DNA of 64,000 bases from assembly GCA_036971615.1 (NCBI GenBank), contig JAYKKR010000028.1:434001-498000 (forward strand), read 5' to 3'. Source of the stretch: Amyloporia xantha (taxonomy: Eukaryota; Basidiomycota; Agaricomycetes; Polyporales; Adustoporiaceae). The position numbers were made by a program, and so were the translations under genes. Below, piece after piece: positions 1 to 14,200 of the stretch (positions within the stretch are counted from its first letter, which is position 1; every line of letters starts with the position of its first letter). Below the pieces are notes generated by a model. The model worked only from the letters and a program-made list of their open reading frames with translations, was not told the DNA's origin and did not search any database.

Positions 1-1470
1 CCTGAAGCATTGTTAGGAGCGTCATACATATACGAAGTATGTCCTACCTAGGACGGCGGCTTCATCCGCATTCACATTCATGGCTACCTTGCTAATGGGC
101 TGATCAGAACGCGTTTCAAAATAACAGCTAAGCGCACCTACTCTCCGACAGCTGCCTTGACTGCAGCCTGAATCATCGGCGTCCGAGACGCGCCACCCGT
201 TAGGATGACTGATGAGATATTATTCTAGAATCCTTTAGATGCTAAGCATAACGGTCTGCTTACAGACAACGTACCAGTGTCATCCCGGCGTTTGCCAATG
301 CATCAAATATGGGGCGTGCAAACTCTCCCTTGAGATCCTTGCATGCAATTTCGAAATCGGCTCTGGTCACCTTAGACCGGTAGTCGATGTCAAAAGCAAC
401 ACTTTCAACCTATGTGACACAAATTAACATAGACGCGATCACAGCATTGGCTCCGATACCTTACCGTCGCCATCGCATCCGCGTTCGCACTGAGGATAGC
501 CTTGACGCGGCCCGCCTCCTTCCAAAGCTTTGCCATGCCCCGCTTGTCGCTCCGAATGTCCCTCTTGTGTTTACGCTGGAAGTCACTAATCATGATTTCT
601 CGTAGCCGGCGGTCAAGTTCCGTTCCACCAGTTGCACGGTCATACCCTACCCCTGCGACAGAAATCTGCACGCTATCCTTTGTGAGTGCCTTAGACTTCG
701 CATCACTCGCCACAGACGAGAACCCAACGACGGTTGCGCGGATTGCGGACGCACCCGCATCGTAGATGACGTGGTACTCGGGTGTAGGGAATGTCCGCGT
801 CATTGCGTAGTTGACTGCAACCGCCGTGCCATCGTTAATGAGCGCAAGGGTACGCATCCCGGCAATCTCGATCGCGTCCGCCACCGCGTCGCGCTCAAAC
901 TGCGTATAGTAAGGCGGCACGGTGACTATCACATCGTGCACCTTCTCGCCTGCAAGATCCTCCGCGAGCTGCTTCACGTATGCGAACTGCATCGCGGTAA
1001 GCTCTTCAACTGTCCATTCCGTGCCGTCCGACCGCCGAAGGGCAACTGTGCCACGTTCCGTCTCGACGACATCCGTGGTAGATATTGATCGGAAAAAGGA
1101 CACAGCTTCCGAGTCATATGGGACGGCTTGAAGGAATTTCAGCGACGAGAATGAGTCCAGGGGATACCGTCCTGCCTACAGTCGGAAGTTAGGCCGATCC
1201 AAGCGGAATTTACGTTCGAAGTGGTCTACTGACAATGCTGGCGGCATCTGACCCAAACAGTCTATCATTCTGCTTCCATCCCACAGTGGCTTGGATCTTC
1301 CGCTTGGAGTCTTTGTTCAGCAACACGTCGAAAGGTACTCCGGGCTTCATGAGAGATGCCTTGATCCAGTCTGCGCCATAGTCGATCGCCAGGACAGACG
1401 CAAGCACATCTTGCGCGAATAGGCTAAGAAAAAGAAACAAGCACAGAAGAAGTCGGTGCATCATGCTCAT
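1..1470 (-). CDS. LHS1: ER-lumenal Hsp70 family chaperone, LHS1/HYOU1 type (5' part, cut by window edge)
   Basis: This Hsp110/Grp170-class Hsp70 would work in the ER lumen as nucleotide exchange factor and holdase beside BiP. The start at 1470 (or the Met codon two codons in) gives an N-terminal signal peptide rich in Leu/Phe ending near DVLAS, followed directly by the Hsp70 phosphate-1 motif AIDYGADWIKASL, as in secreted Hsp70s. Exons seen: about 1470-1234, then about 1173-437 (LRRSDGTEW, VHDVIVTVPPYYTQFERDAV, INDGTAVAVNYA, YDAGASAIRATVV, RATGGTELDRRL), then about 378-240 (VESVAFDIDYRS...FEIACKDL), then the adenosine motif VILTGGASRTPMIQ near 205-165, and NVNADEAAVLG near 60. The YDAGA in place of the canonical Hsp70 phosphate-2 signature fits the divergent LHS1/HYOU1 branch. 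The 3' part, with the long loop and C-terminal domain, lies beyond base 1. Transcribed divergently from UTP10. Confidence 0.88.
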
Positions 1471-1722
1471 GTTTGTAGGATGTTGAGCATGAAGACACTG
1501 CGTGGAGAAGGAAGGTAGATCTTAACTGAACACGACACTGTCCGCCTACTTCAAGTCTGAAGCGCTAGTGGACACGTCGCCCATATCACGTGCTCATCTG
1601 GTACAGATCTCATATGATCGGCTTAGGTAAGCCATTTTTTGCACCGGTACCTTTCAGCGCCTAAGTCATCTATAGCAGCCCTCAGCCTCTCATCTGGCTT
1701 GTAGAATTTCTTCTCTTCACCC
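1471..1722. promoter_or_regulatory. Shared divergent promoter region of LHS1 and UTP10
   Basis: Only about 250 bp separate the two start codons, so both promoters must lie here. It holds CACGTG at 1587-1592 and GACACGTCGC at 1571-1580. Such ACGT-core sites resemble bZIP targets, and the fungal Hac1/Cib1 unfolded-protein-response factor binds ACGT-type elements. That would suit an ER chaperone, but the link is inference from the motif alone. Confidence 0.4.
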
Positions 1723-4700
1723 ATGGTGTCAAGTCTGGCTGCGCAGCTCGCGCAAGGAGCATCGCTAAATGCCTCTCTTTTGGCGGACAGGTCGCGACGA
1801 AGGCCTACGGAGTCTTACTTGTTTACCGCGAAGGAAGCGCAACAACATGACCTCGATGCTATATATGCACTGGGTGTCAGCGGCTTCATGCAGCTGAAAT
1901 CTATGGAGCCAGAGCTCACGCCGTTCGAAAAGATACTTTTCTCTGATGCTGCGAAAGTCACCGACCGGACTCTGCAATCTCTGGACGCCAATGCGGAATT
2001 GGATCTCCAGCTTGGTTCTTTTCTCCCGCTTCTAGGACCGTACCTAATGGATGCCCCCGCTGGGAAGATTCTTGAATGGCTTGTACGGCGCTTCAGGTAC
2101 TACCAATCTTCCCGTATATATGCCCTCGGCGCTGTCCGTGCTGAGGACTGGCTGCGTGGAGGATAGCACTGGCCATGTAACTGACGGCTCTTGTACAGAA
2201 TAAACGAGTTCAACGTCCAAGATGTCCTTACTCTCTTCTTTCCCTATCACGAATCTCCCCATTTCGCCAAGATGGTGACAATATTGCACATCAAGTACGT
2301 CCCCCTTTAAGTTAGGCTTGCCGAAGCGCACTGACTTACAATCTGTAGTGATCAATCGACATTCCGCTTTCTGAATGCATACAAGACTACCGCCAAACCA
2401 GTGCCTCGCAGTGGGCTTGTTACGGAGATGTTAAAGACTTCTGATTTATCTCGATTCATCTCAGGCTTGTTGCCTAATGCTTTGAAGCAGGGAGGGATAG
2501 GCGCACATAAAGCGTTGGTTATATTTCACACAAGCGTGCTGCTCGACTTCATATCACGAAGTACGAATGTGGACGAAGGCACCACTGCGTACTTGCTACC
2601 AGCGTCGATGGACCCTTTGCAACTCGCATCAGACATCACGTCTAAAATGAAGGCGTCTGTTCTTCAGGAATCAATCGTGAGTCTCCTCTGGTCTTGTGCG
2701 CGCATTTCCAGCTGACAGGACTGGAAAGCTGGGAAGCTTGCTGATACTGGCGGCTATCTCTCAAAAATGCCACCTCACTTCAAAAGCTCTCAAAGCGGTT
2801 CTGACTGCAGTCTCGTCGTGTGCTGCGCACATTTCGGTGAAGCAATTTATCCGCACGCTGCTATGTATATGCGCGCCCCAGGATGAGCTGGAAAAACTAC
2901 CTCGTGCTCTAGTAGGAGCCTTATTGCGGATGCCGTACGCTGACAGTCCCTTCACCGCATGATTGGGTTGCTGATCTCATGATTAGTGGTGTTGACGACG
3001 AGATAAAAGAAGGTCTGGCTTGGGTTGGAGCTGAGAAGCTTATTAATCCGTTGGTGGCCGGACTGGTCTCACAGTAAGTATATAATGATTTGATCTGATG
3101 CACTAACTTAGTATCTTGTTGTCAGATTGACGAAAGAACCTGCCTTTGATATGCTGGAAGCTGTTATCGCCTATATGGAACTTCCTGCAGGCATTATTCG
3201 CCGTGCCGTCGCGCTGCTCCTGCACAAGCTCCTCGAAGCGGACGAATCAGAGGACAATTCTCACTTGAATGCCCGAAAACTGTTGTCAAGTCTGCATCAA
3301 CGCCATCCGCAAGCTGTTCAAGAAGTATGTGAGGATGCGGTGAAGGGAGACGAAGACAAGCGTGAAGCCATAGAACAACTAGTCGGATCTATATCGATGG
3401 TGCGTATACACTTTTCTCGAGTTTCCTGTTTGGGAAAATAATTCATCTTACCTGTATAGGCTCTTCCCGGGACTAGCAAATCCGGCGACATGGATACCAT
3501 CGTGGCTTCAGTAAGTGCTGAGTCTAGTGTTCGCACCACTGCCGTGCGAGATCTTTTCAACGCCTTGATAAGCAGCGACACGCTTGGTGCTGACGTAGTG
3601 AGTGTGAATGGTACCTATACATGTGCGGCAGGGTTTCCTGACACGACACCCTCGCCGCCCGCAGGAGGCTGTCAAAACTGCATTGCGACTGCGCGTACAA
3701 GATAATGACCCATCCGTCATTGAAGCAGTGTATGCACGACCGACGGAACTTGTTCCACTGCTGTTGGAAGATCCAGCTGGTTACATCTCCTCCCTTGTAC
3801 ATGTCCTGCATGATTCGAAGTCGTCACCATCGCGAATCATAGTCCGGCTTCATCTGACATTTCTCGCCCACCACTTCTTCTCTCCCCTACGAGAAAGGGA
3901 CGTTGCCTTGGTAGAACAGATTGTCGACCAACTCTTCTTCCCATATCTTCTCTTCTCGAAGCCGAGGCAGAAGACAGCAAGCGCAGTATGGGAGATTCTA
4001 GAGGCGAAGGACAACGATCGCAACGATCATTTCGGAGTTGGCAGATATGAGCTCCTCGGTGGATGCGTCGACGCTGTGAGGTGGGAAGAAAGCCGCCACC
4101 CCGACGCGAACCAGGAAGATGGGAATTATCGAAACGTTGAAATGCTGACCAGGATCAATTTGGCTGTAGCAGCGAGGATGGCCGGTGAGTATTACAACGG
4201 GTTGATTGGTGCTTGTTCGACTGTGGCTCATTTCCCCTTTTCTAGATAATGTCTTAGCTTCTAACAACCACTCCCATCTATTCGATAGTCTCTTAAAGAG
4301 ACTACAGGACTCGAATCCTCACTCGCGCGATCTAGGCTACCTCACGGTCCGCGCCTTGCTGTCACGGCTGTCTGGGGAACATCAAATCAACGCGGCGCAT
4401 CAAGTACTGCAAGCCATGAAACTCGAGAGTTTGGAGGGCATGAGCGACTTCCTGCGCGGAGTTGACAATCTTGCTGTCGTAAGCACATAAGATGGTGGTC
4501 TGCCGATCTTCCGTTCGACTGACGCGGTGTTTCTTGGCAGTTCTTGCATGACATGAGTGTAGGCACAGCTGTAGTCTTGAAGCCAAGCAGTCGTCACACT
4601 CTGCATAGACTTCAAGTTGCTATTTTGGCAATGATGCCAACCCTATCGCGTCCGCCAGCTCTTGCTATGGACTGGCTACATGCATCCTCCTCGGTAGGTC

Positions 4701-7700
4701 TTCATGCGTTTGCACTAGATTATGCGCTAATATTACCACCTTTTCCCCAGGCACCAGTGATACAAACGAATGACGCTAAGGAGATACGTTATGTGCAGCT
4801 GATGCATGCAGTTTACAAGCTCAGCAATTCCTCAGCTTCTTTACCCCTCCTCTCGACCCACCTCCTCAGAGCATTGTTCATAAATCTGGGAGCTGATGCT
4901 CTTGCATTTCTGGCCGGTGTTTGGGTGGCTCCATATAGAGAAGGAAATGGCGACGAGAAGGACCATATCCGCATTGCTGCTCTTCGACACGCTGCAGCAT
5001 TCCTCGAGGCAGATTTGACGGCTGAGAATAGGCTGGATTTTCAAACGATCCTACCTGCTATTTTGGTAGCGCTCCAGAACGCTGATTTACGTGTGCGCGA
5101 AGCAGCCCTCGACTGCATAGCTGTGTTGGTCAAGATGTCGCACTCCAACGATAAGGTTTCAGCCGTATACGCATTCGACGTGGTGTACGGGGCCAACTCT
5201 AGTATGTCAGTATGATTGTTTCTGACCATGTTCTGACCGCTCTCTCCTGAGATAGGCGCCCTCCAATATATTGAATGGCCGGACTTCCAAAATTACATTG
5301 CTGCACTGGGTGCTGCGCAAAGCTACTTGATTCATGATGCAAGTTATATCAGGATGTTTCATCAGGAACATTTGACGTCGAGAAAGTCAGACTCAAAGAA
5401 GCAAGCTGGGTATGTCATCTGTGCAGACTTACTCTTCTATAATTGATCGGTCTTCCCCCAGATACAAGCAAAGAATCTTGTGTTATCTACTCTCGCACGT
5501 CAATGCATGTCAGCTCTCAAACATGAAAATGCTCCTGCTGAAAAGTGTTGAGACGACATCCAATGCGGTCAAATGTCAAATGCTGCTACCCACCATCGAA
5601 GCACTACTTGAGGACACATCAGAAGGTCTTCAAGGCTCTTCCTCCTTTGCATATTCGGAACTCCTTGCAATTGCTGTGTCATCATTTGATGATACTGCTG
5701 CAGCTGATCTGAACGATACAAACAAGCAAGCCTGGCCCATACTCGAGAAGACTTTGCAAATATGCTTCCGCGACAGTGCGCTCGTTCAAAATGTGCTGGT
5801 AGCTTCATATTAATATGTCTTATCTCCGTAGGCTCTAGGGCCAGTGCCATGCATGTCCTTGCACGGCATTTACAACAAGGAACCTTCCAGAAGTTGTCGC
5901 TAGAACGCAAAATTGCATTGTGCAGCCTCCTGCTCGATATTAGCGTTCAAGACGTCAATACCGTTAGTCATTTCACCTTCCTCTAAAACTGGCCATGTTC
6001 AACAGCTCCATCATCCAGGCGCCGGAGTGTAAACAATTGCTAAGCAACATTCTAACCGAAGTACCCATCATGATACATCTCCTGGTATCCTTCCAGCCGA
6101 CCTCCTTGGACACTGCCGAGCGAGCGCCAAAACGTGCAAGAGTAGAGAAGTGAGTAATTCATCGACATCAACGTGATGTAAATTCCTGAATGATACCTCT
6201 TCAAGTGTAACGCAGACTGTCGGAGACAACACTGCAGCATTGCTCACTCTCCTGGCTGAGATTCTAGCATCTAAATCATTGCCAGGCTCCTTAGACTTGA
6301 TGTCTTGTCTCTTAGAAACCCTCAACAAGGTTGCCCATGATATCACCGCTGTTCCTGCAGACAGGAGTTATATCGAACAGCTTTTAATGAGTTCTGTGGA
6401 GAATGCGGTGAATAATGCGCTGGTATGTTTTTGCGTTCGAAGAGTAATAGGCTCTGCTCCATGCTTTATTTAGGAAATCTCGAATATCCCTCCCGGGGCG
6501 ATCAGGGTGGATATACTAGTTGAACTGATAAGAGGTGAACTATCATTTTTCGATGAGTATATTACGAGGCTGACTAGCAATCACTTCAGCTGCTGAAAAC
6601 CCACAGACATTCCACCAAGCCCTTTTGTTAATGGCCGGTTTGGCTCGCCTAGCACCCGACGCTGTGTTGCACAACATTATGCCGATCTTTACATTCATGG
6701 GTTCAAATGTCTTCCATCGAGATGATACCTATAGCTTCAGGGTCGTGCAAAAGGTCAGCTTGTCGCTCTCCTCGCGACGATGAAACTGATAATCATTATA
6801 CGTGCAGACCATTGAGAACATCGTTCCAGTCATGGTTGCGTCTCTCAAGAGTACTTATGAAAGCCCGCTGGACTTATATATCGGTTCGAGAGATTTTCTG
6901 CGCATTTTCGCGGATGCCGCTGGTCACATTCCTCGTCATCGTCGGGCCAAGTAAGTTTTCTCTTGTATTGCAAGTTTGGAATGTTGTTATAACTCAAGAT
7001 TAGGTTCTTCTCACATCTGGTGGATGTGCTCGGCCCGGATGAGTTCCTCGCTCCTATTTGTCTGCTACTCGTGGACAAAGCATCCAACCGTGTGGTGCGG
7101 CAGACTCCTCAAGATGCACGAGGATCTCTATCATTGCCCCTCACAACACTGCAACAATACTCTGCCGGACGGCATCATACCGTACGTCGCTGTTCTTGTC
7201 TGTATCGCCTTGCCTCATGTTCTTTGTAGGTAATGATGGAAGCCTTACGTGAGGTACAACGTCTACTTAATCGAGCAGCCAGTCCGAGTAGTGGGGAGCG
7301 CACTTTTCTATCCCCGCCTCCGTGAGTTTGGACCGCATTAGTTCTTGTATTTGTCTAATCATAGTCTACAGAGATGATGAGCAAAGTATCCAGGCATCAA
7401 CGTTCTACAGACGTCGGGCGCTCGCTCTCCTGATATTTTGCGACAACGCGTTAAGAGAATTTTCTGCGATATTCTCTTCGAAGGGACACCATGAGCAGAC
7501 ATCAAGCTCTGAATTTTTATCCTTGTTGCTCGGCGTCGCTGTCGCGAAGGATATCGAAGACACTAGGAAGGAGATGGCGTCTGTTGCTCGATCGGCAATG
7601 GCTAGCACCTTGCGGGTCATGTCTGCGTCAGATTTCCTGGCCGGTATCCTTACAATGATCAATTCGCAAAACGTCATGGTATGCCTCCAGCGATCTACCC

Positions 7701-9653
7701 GTGTGCAGGTGCCTGACCTGTGTTCCAGGTTCAGATCGGTGCCCTGGACCTTCTAGGAGAACGCTTGCCAAGTGTAGCTGATCGGACTCGTCACGAACTG
7801 ACTGCTACTGTCGTCCAAATTGTCCATGTGATCCGAGAGCTTCTCGCATCGAGACCAGAGGAAGCTCTACTTCAAGCAGCATTTATTGCTATCCGATCCA
7901 TCAGTCAGACCATGTGTCCAGGAGAAGAAGGTTCCCTCACAACTATTGTCCCGCAAGTGCTCGATTATGTGCAGTCCTCTGCTCGTGCGCCCTCCGCATT
8001 GAGCGTTCTCTTGTTATTGTGGTACGTGTAAAACCTTTACCTGGTCCTGTCAAATTAAACTTGTTGCAGTTCTAAATTGGGCCCGCGCATAATTCCGCAC
8101 ATGAAGAGGATCGTGCAAGAATGCGTCACCGTTGTCCGTAAGGACCTTGGAACAGAAGACGGTGCGTTTCGTGCGAAGAGTCAGTTTCCATTACTGACTT
8201 CGGAGGAGTAGGCGAAAGCGAACTTCCTTCTGAGGCCCTTGCTGTCCTCCAAAATATTCTCACAACTATTCCGACATTCTGGGCAGACAATGAGCTTGTT
8301 CAAGTCATCAATTTGTACCTAGACTCGTGCGTGACCGTGGTGAAGGCAGAATCAAGCGTCGTGGTTCCCGTGATGAAGACTATGGCGAAACGTATCCCAT
8401 CCAAGGCGTTGCTGTCGATATTGTCGACTGTGTGGTCCTCCTTGAAGTCGACTGGAGAGCCTGTGAGTTGTTATTATTCGCTAGCAAGAATTGTACTGAA
8501 TTTCCGTAGGCTGAGCTGCCGAGGAGAAGCATCGGTTATTTCGTTCTCATGAAGAGGTCTCTGCGAGCTGCAGCACGCCCTGTCGTTCTAGAACAGCTTC
8601 GCCAATTATTCAAAATCTATGAAGAAGCATTTGATATGAGCACTGCAGACGACAAGAAAGAAGTGGGTGATACTTCATGAGTACAATGCACCTCATCTCA
8701 TGTTTCACTTCGGTCAGATTGAGCCTGAAATGATTGCGTCCTTTTTGGAATTGGTCGTGAAGCTGAACGAGACAGCTTTCAGACCCCTATTCCGCAAACT
8801 GTCGGACTGGGCGTTCATAAATGAAACACGTACGCCGACGTTCGCTGTTCTCTCGTTCGCGTTGTTCTTACCTTCTCTCCAGCCGGTCCTGTTCATGCTC
8901 GACAAGTAGTTTTCTGTCATCTGTATAGTGCCCTTCTTGATTACTTCAAGGTAAGGAACTCTTGCTCATCGATGGAAGAGCTACTATTGACGGCGCTCCT
9001 AACAGGCTCTGATGGTCCCGTATATGTCGCATACCTGGCAATCGCTCCTCAAACTCCTGAAAGATTATTCTTCTGGCACTGCGCAAGATCCAACGCTCTG
9101 GGTGTCAGCTTTGGAAACACTCAATAAGACGTTCACTTATGATGAAGGAGGTCGGTGCAACTCCCTCTGTCTTCCTATTCAATTATCAACTTGATGTCAT
9201 GTAGTATTCTGGCACTGGAACAAGCTCGAAGAAGTGGTTCCTGCACTCGTCAGACAGATACCCGCCTGTATAGACCTACACATGACTGACGGCAAGAGTA
9301 CACTATCGGATTGTCTCGTCGCTGTAGCAGAAGTCACCACCGGCGATAAATTGCTGAAGTCGATGAACATGGATATCCTCATGTATAGCCGTGCGGAAGA
9401 CGTCCGCCTGCGTCTTTACAGCCTCACATGCAGCGAAGCAATATGGAGGGCTCACGGCGGGAAGCTACTGGGTACGTTTACAAGTGATCTGATCCACATT
9501 GAACGCATTATAAACATAGTGCTTCCAGGCTTTGTCGCAGAAACAACGACATTCATTGCCGAATGTGCCGAAGACGAGAACGACACGGTCGTTCGCGCAG
9601 CCCACAGTCTGAAGGACGCAGTCGAAAGCATTGCTGGAAAAATCGATGTATAG
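1723..9653 (+). CDS. UTP10: U3 snoRNP-associated HEAT-repeat protein UTP10 (HEATR1/BP28)
   Basis: A nucleolar scaffold of the t-UTP subcomplex of the small-subunit processome, needed for pre-rRNA transcription and 18S maturation. The N terminus [20 protein letters not shown], then [10 protein letters not shown] and [11 protein letters not shown], is highly characteristic of the family. Some twenty short GT-AG introns split the gene; coding continues through many exons, e.g. 2401-2680 ([10 protein letters not shown]), 3127-3400, 3690-4180, 4560-5200, 5460-5800, 7380-7680 and 7730-8020. The BP28CT-type C-terminal domain lies around 8190-8900 (exons with [49 protein letters not shown]), followed by terminal HEAT helices ([20 protein letters not shown]) ending at the stop at 9651-9653. 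Estimated length roughly 2,100 residues, near HEATR1. No break was seen, but every splice was not checked. Confidence 0.93.
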
Positions 9654-11253
9654 TGTTAGTATAGTGGTATAGACATCGTTGATTGTTCATAATCAATCAC
9701 GTAATCAATGCATTATCTGCTTGACGGTAAGACAGGGCCACGGTTATGCAGACATACGAAACTGCTGATGCTGTTAGAATCGACTTGTGTCCGGGTGCGG
9801 TGGCATCGCACTGACGCAACTTGAGGTATATGAGATACTCGCGGTACGACAAATGATATTGCAAGAGGTTTTTTGCCCAACACCAACTGCTCGAGCCTCA
9901 GCAAGATCAGCATCATGCTACTGAAACGACTATGCCATATTGCATCGGGGGTCCTTGTTCCCATGAGAGCTTTCGAAGTCGCGCCAGAGTTGAACATCTT
10001 TGACTTACAAGGTCACCTAGTTTCGATGAACCGCTTGCTTTATCAGACTATTCGGAAAGTCAAATCAGTCTGGAACATAGAAATGCAAGTATGTTGTTTT
10101 ACGGGCTCATTCATGAGAATATTTGTATCATTCTCACCTTGAAATTCCCTTGTTTACCTAAGGGCCACCCTGTCAGAACGAACCAATCTCTCGTCGAAAC
10201 TCTGGATAGATCTGTCCAACTTTTAGTAAAGACGCACATGTTCAAGAGCTCGTTGGTGTGTTCAGAGGTCGGCTTGCTCTTGAAACCATTTGCGCCTCTA
10301 TTGACAAACGTTGAACGTGCTTACCATGTTCGAATATGTGACTCGGCATTTGCGTGTGTCTTCAGAGACATACTATTCATGCACCTCAGTTCCTGTTTAT
10401 TGGCCAAACTGAATCATGTGAACTGATTAATCTGAGTCAAATATGATCGTTACTCCATAGATACCCTCGTCATAAAATCACGGTAACATATCACAGGTCT
10501 TACTAAACAGATGGTGACCATCGGGTGTCGACCTTGTAACGTAAGTTGCAGACTGCTTTTCAGAGCATACATTATGTACTTACCTGAACCTCGCAGCAGC
10601 GCGGCGTTTCACCGAGCCGAATGATGCGCAGCAGAGAGAAAAACTACGCCGGCAAAGAAGATCCAGATCGTAACGGTTAGTACACATAATACTGCTGCGG
10701 ACGATTCTGCCATTCAGGCCAGATCAGCCCTTTTCGCTTCATTCAACCTGGACAAAGACGGATTGTTGAAAAATACCTTATGAAATAATATACCAACGGC
10801 TATTGAGAGGTGAGACCTGGAAATGCATCACATTAAATGGTACCTGCAGCAAGGGTATTCTTATGAAACGTCTGCGAAGAAGGCTTCATCTTACCGCGTA
10901 AAACCACCGCAGTACTGTAATTTAATTTTGCATATGTAGGATTGAAAGAAAAGCGGTGCGGGGGAAGTGGCGGTGCGAAATTGAATTGGGCGGATCGTGA
11001 CATGCCACGCAGCGGCTCGCGTGAAGCTGGCTTTTATCTCATGACGGTCCCCTAAGACCTACCACATCTATAATACTTTATACCAGCTTGCTTGCAAAGG
11101 TCTGCTACCGTAGGCAACCATCGTTGCTGCGAACTGCCACTTGACGCTGTCATTCTCTGTCTGTGGCTTCGGGCGCGTGACGATCATCTATCTCGACCAG
11201 CGAGATTCAATTCTTTCCGTACGCTTACCGCAATCCGTCCACTTAGGCCTGCC
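9654..11253. other. Intergenic, no gene supported
   Basis: Between UTP10 and the MUN-domain gene. Open frames here (for example 9873-10142 and 10091-10426, +) have no recognisable motif and no coherent chain of exons. The part nearest 11254 presumably holds the promoter of the next gene. Confidence 0.5.
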
Positions 11254-14200
11254 ATGTCTCGGCGCAGCTATGCAGGCTCAATGCACGAGAGGCGTATCTC
11301 CAAGTTTCGGGTTTCCGACGATGATCTCAGGAAGTACGTCGTGACAACGATGGCATAATAACAGCACGGCTAATTACTGCGATGTCTTACACAGTTTCGT
11401 TCTTCGGGTTGCGTGAGTCGTTCTCGCATACATAACAATTAATCCTATCACTTATACTCTGTATCCCCCAGATTCCTGAGCTTTCAAATGCAACCCAAAG
11501 CCGTAGAGGCACCCGCTGAAGCTGAGACCAAGGACCGCGATTATTCTGCACGGATATCAGGCGCTCTACAAAGCTCAATATTTTCTCTCGGGGACCTCTT
11601 CAAGGATACAAGGGACGGTGGAAAGGGTGTGAGATTCCCCAAAGATTTGTTGAAGGTGCTAGAGCAGAAGTTGCAGGATATCGCAATGGGCAAGGATGCC
11701 GCGTGCGTCGACCATGCTTTCATAGATATGCAGGGCATTAACAACATCAGGCAGCTACTCCGATCAGCTCACGCGGAGAACGATGGCGGTGTTCTACGGC
11801 CAGGTGAAAGACGAGAGTTTCCGGCGGCAAATGAAGGAGAATCGCAAGATCGAGGAGCTGATCCTCATGTTTGCGACGAACGCTACTAATGTCCTCAAGA
11901 AGGAGCCATCTCTAGCAGGCGACGGCTGGAAGGTCGAGCTGAACAACCACATCGCATACTTCATCCGTCTGCTCCGAGAATGCCTCCGCCATGTGAGCCA
12001 CGTCTCACCCGAGTTGACGGCACGACTGGACATGTACACGGCGAAGCTGGCGCCGTCACAAGCCCCAAGTGATTCCGGATATGACTCGTCATCCACATCG
12101 CGAGACCGGAACTCTGTAGTATCGACGAAACGGGTCAGCCAGAATCTATCGGATATGCCGTTGGTCACTACCGCTGGGCGGCTGTTCAAGTTGCCAGATT
12201 CTGCTGTTCAGAAGGAAATCGAGGAGATTTCGAAGTATTGCACCGGAAAGGTATTGGACTCTCTGCTGTATTGTACACTGTTGGGCTAACTCCGCTTTGC
12301 CAGGCTGCGTTGACAGATCTGAAGGTAGAGGCTTGCTACGTTTCTTGTATAATTGTGCTAATCACAGGTGATAGACATGTCTCAAGAACATAAATGCCGG
12401 TGCAACATTCCCAGGCCGCCGTGAGGACTTCTCGAGCGAGGCGGCATGGCAGCACTGGCGAACACTGGAGACATCCCATCTCTCGCAACTCATGGTAGTT
12501 ATGGTGCAGATCAACCCGGAGCTCGCAAAGACCACATCGTCTGATGCATCTCCCACTACCGCCAACGGACGACCAGGCTCAGTGTACTCGCAAATGTCAT
12601 CGCGGCCAGACTCATTCTACGCCTCGGGAACATCACGACATGCATCCATCAGCAGCAGGCACTCCCTGGTGCATACCAACAGCATCACATCCGATGATTT
12701 TGGCACCATCGGAGAGGAGATCGAGGGTGACGAGGACATCCCCGTCGGGCACCATTTCACATTCATACCACCGAATCCACGCAGGTACTACAAAAGACTC
12801 CTGGAGTACTGTCTCGTCGCAGACCTGGAAGCAATGCTGAGTCCGACGGTGGGCGACGACGACGAGGTTTCCCTTGGGATCTTGTCGCCGCCGCACATTG
12901 AGCTCATCAACGAATGTGCGCTCCGGTGGCGAATTGGCCAGCCCTACCGCGTAGCGTGCTTCCTCGATCTTGTCAGGCAGTTCTACGAGCGTAATGAGGT
13001 GCCTTTGGAATGTATCCCAGAGGCTCTGCAGAATATTCAGAAGGTGATTCATGAGATCGAGCTGGACAGATGGCCGACACAAGATGTACGAGTCTAATTC
13101 TCAATTCTATCTGTTTCCTTTACTGACGTCGGTGCACACAGCGTGACTATCTAGCACAGATCTATGGGGGCTTGTTCAGTATATTCCTCTCATCACTGTT
13201 CCACGCTATGGATGCTTTACCCAATCTGAAGCCGTCCGAGATCGCGCCCTATGTACAAGTTCTGGAGACCGTACGAGACAGTGGCCTCCTGGAACAGTAC
13301 GATGTGGATGTGGCCGCGCGGGTGGGCGATGTCCAGGAGCAGGTCCGCAATGTGTCGGCTCGATATTATGAACAGAAAAGCCGCGAATTGCACGAGGCTC
13401 CAGGAGTCAACAAGGCGCTGCCCTACCTTCTCATGACAGATGAGATTGAGAAGGCCGCCAAGCTGCTTGACAAACGATTCCCAGAGCCCATTCTTGGGTA
13501 CGTGTGCGTGCTCGGTGTTGGCTATATGTGTCCACGAGTGGGCTCATTTACATTTTCTCTCACAGCCAGTTGGACATCGTGTCGCTTGTGGTCGAAGTCC
13601 AGATCCCTCACTTCATCATGGAACTGGACGAGTCGCGGAAGAAACTCTTCGAGGACTCGATGAACGGTCCTACACCAGACGTTCCCATACAAGATATCTT
13701 TGCGCTCTACCGGCGGACGAAGATGCTGCTAGGAATGTATAAGGCGTTCTGTCCGAAGTCCGTCATTGACAGCTTCTGTCGCGATTGTAGACGACTGACA
13801 GCGCTTTAGAGGTGAAATTCAATTCGACCTGGCCGGGTTCTTTGAGCCATATGTGCGACAATGGCTTGTGAATACCGATAACAAGACTGCACAGTGGGTC
13901 CAAGCAGTGAGTTCATGCCCGAGTCACAGGGTGCACAAAGTTAACGCTTTCGTTTTCAGGCAATTGCTGCTGACAAGGTTAATTGATTCCAGATTGTTTT
14001 CTGCTTTCTCCTAATTATTTTAAATATTCAGTTCCAACCTGAGGGTACTGAAGGGCACAGTTCGTCAATTATTGACCTTTTCGATTCACTTCGGAGTCCT
14101 ATCACTTTCCTCGAGGGACTTGAATGGGACGATGAGTACCAGGAGGCGAGATTCTTCACGAGCCTGTCTAGGGTAAGATCAATTCCGCAACTAGTCAATT

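Noticed and set aside
9873..10426. Two overlapping plus frames of about 90-110 codons downstream of UTP10
   Set aside because: No motif, no consistent exon chain, and the composition looks like translated intergenic DNA.
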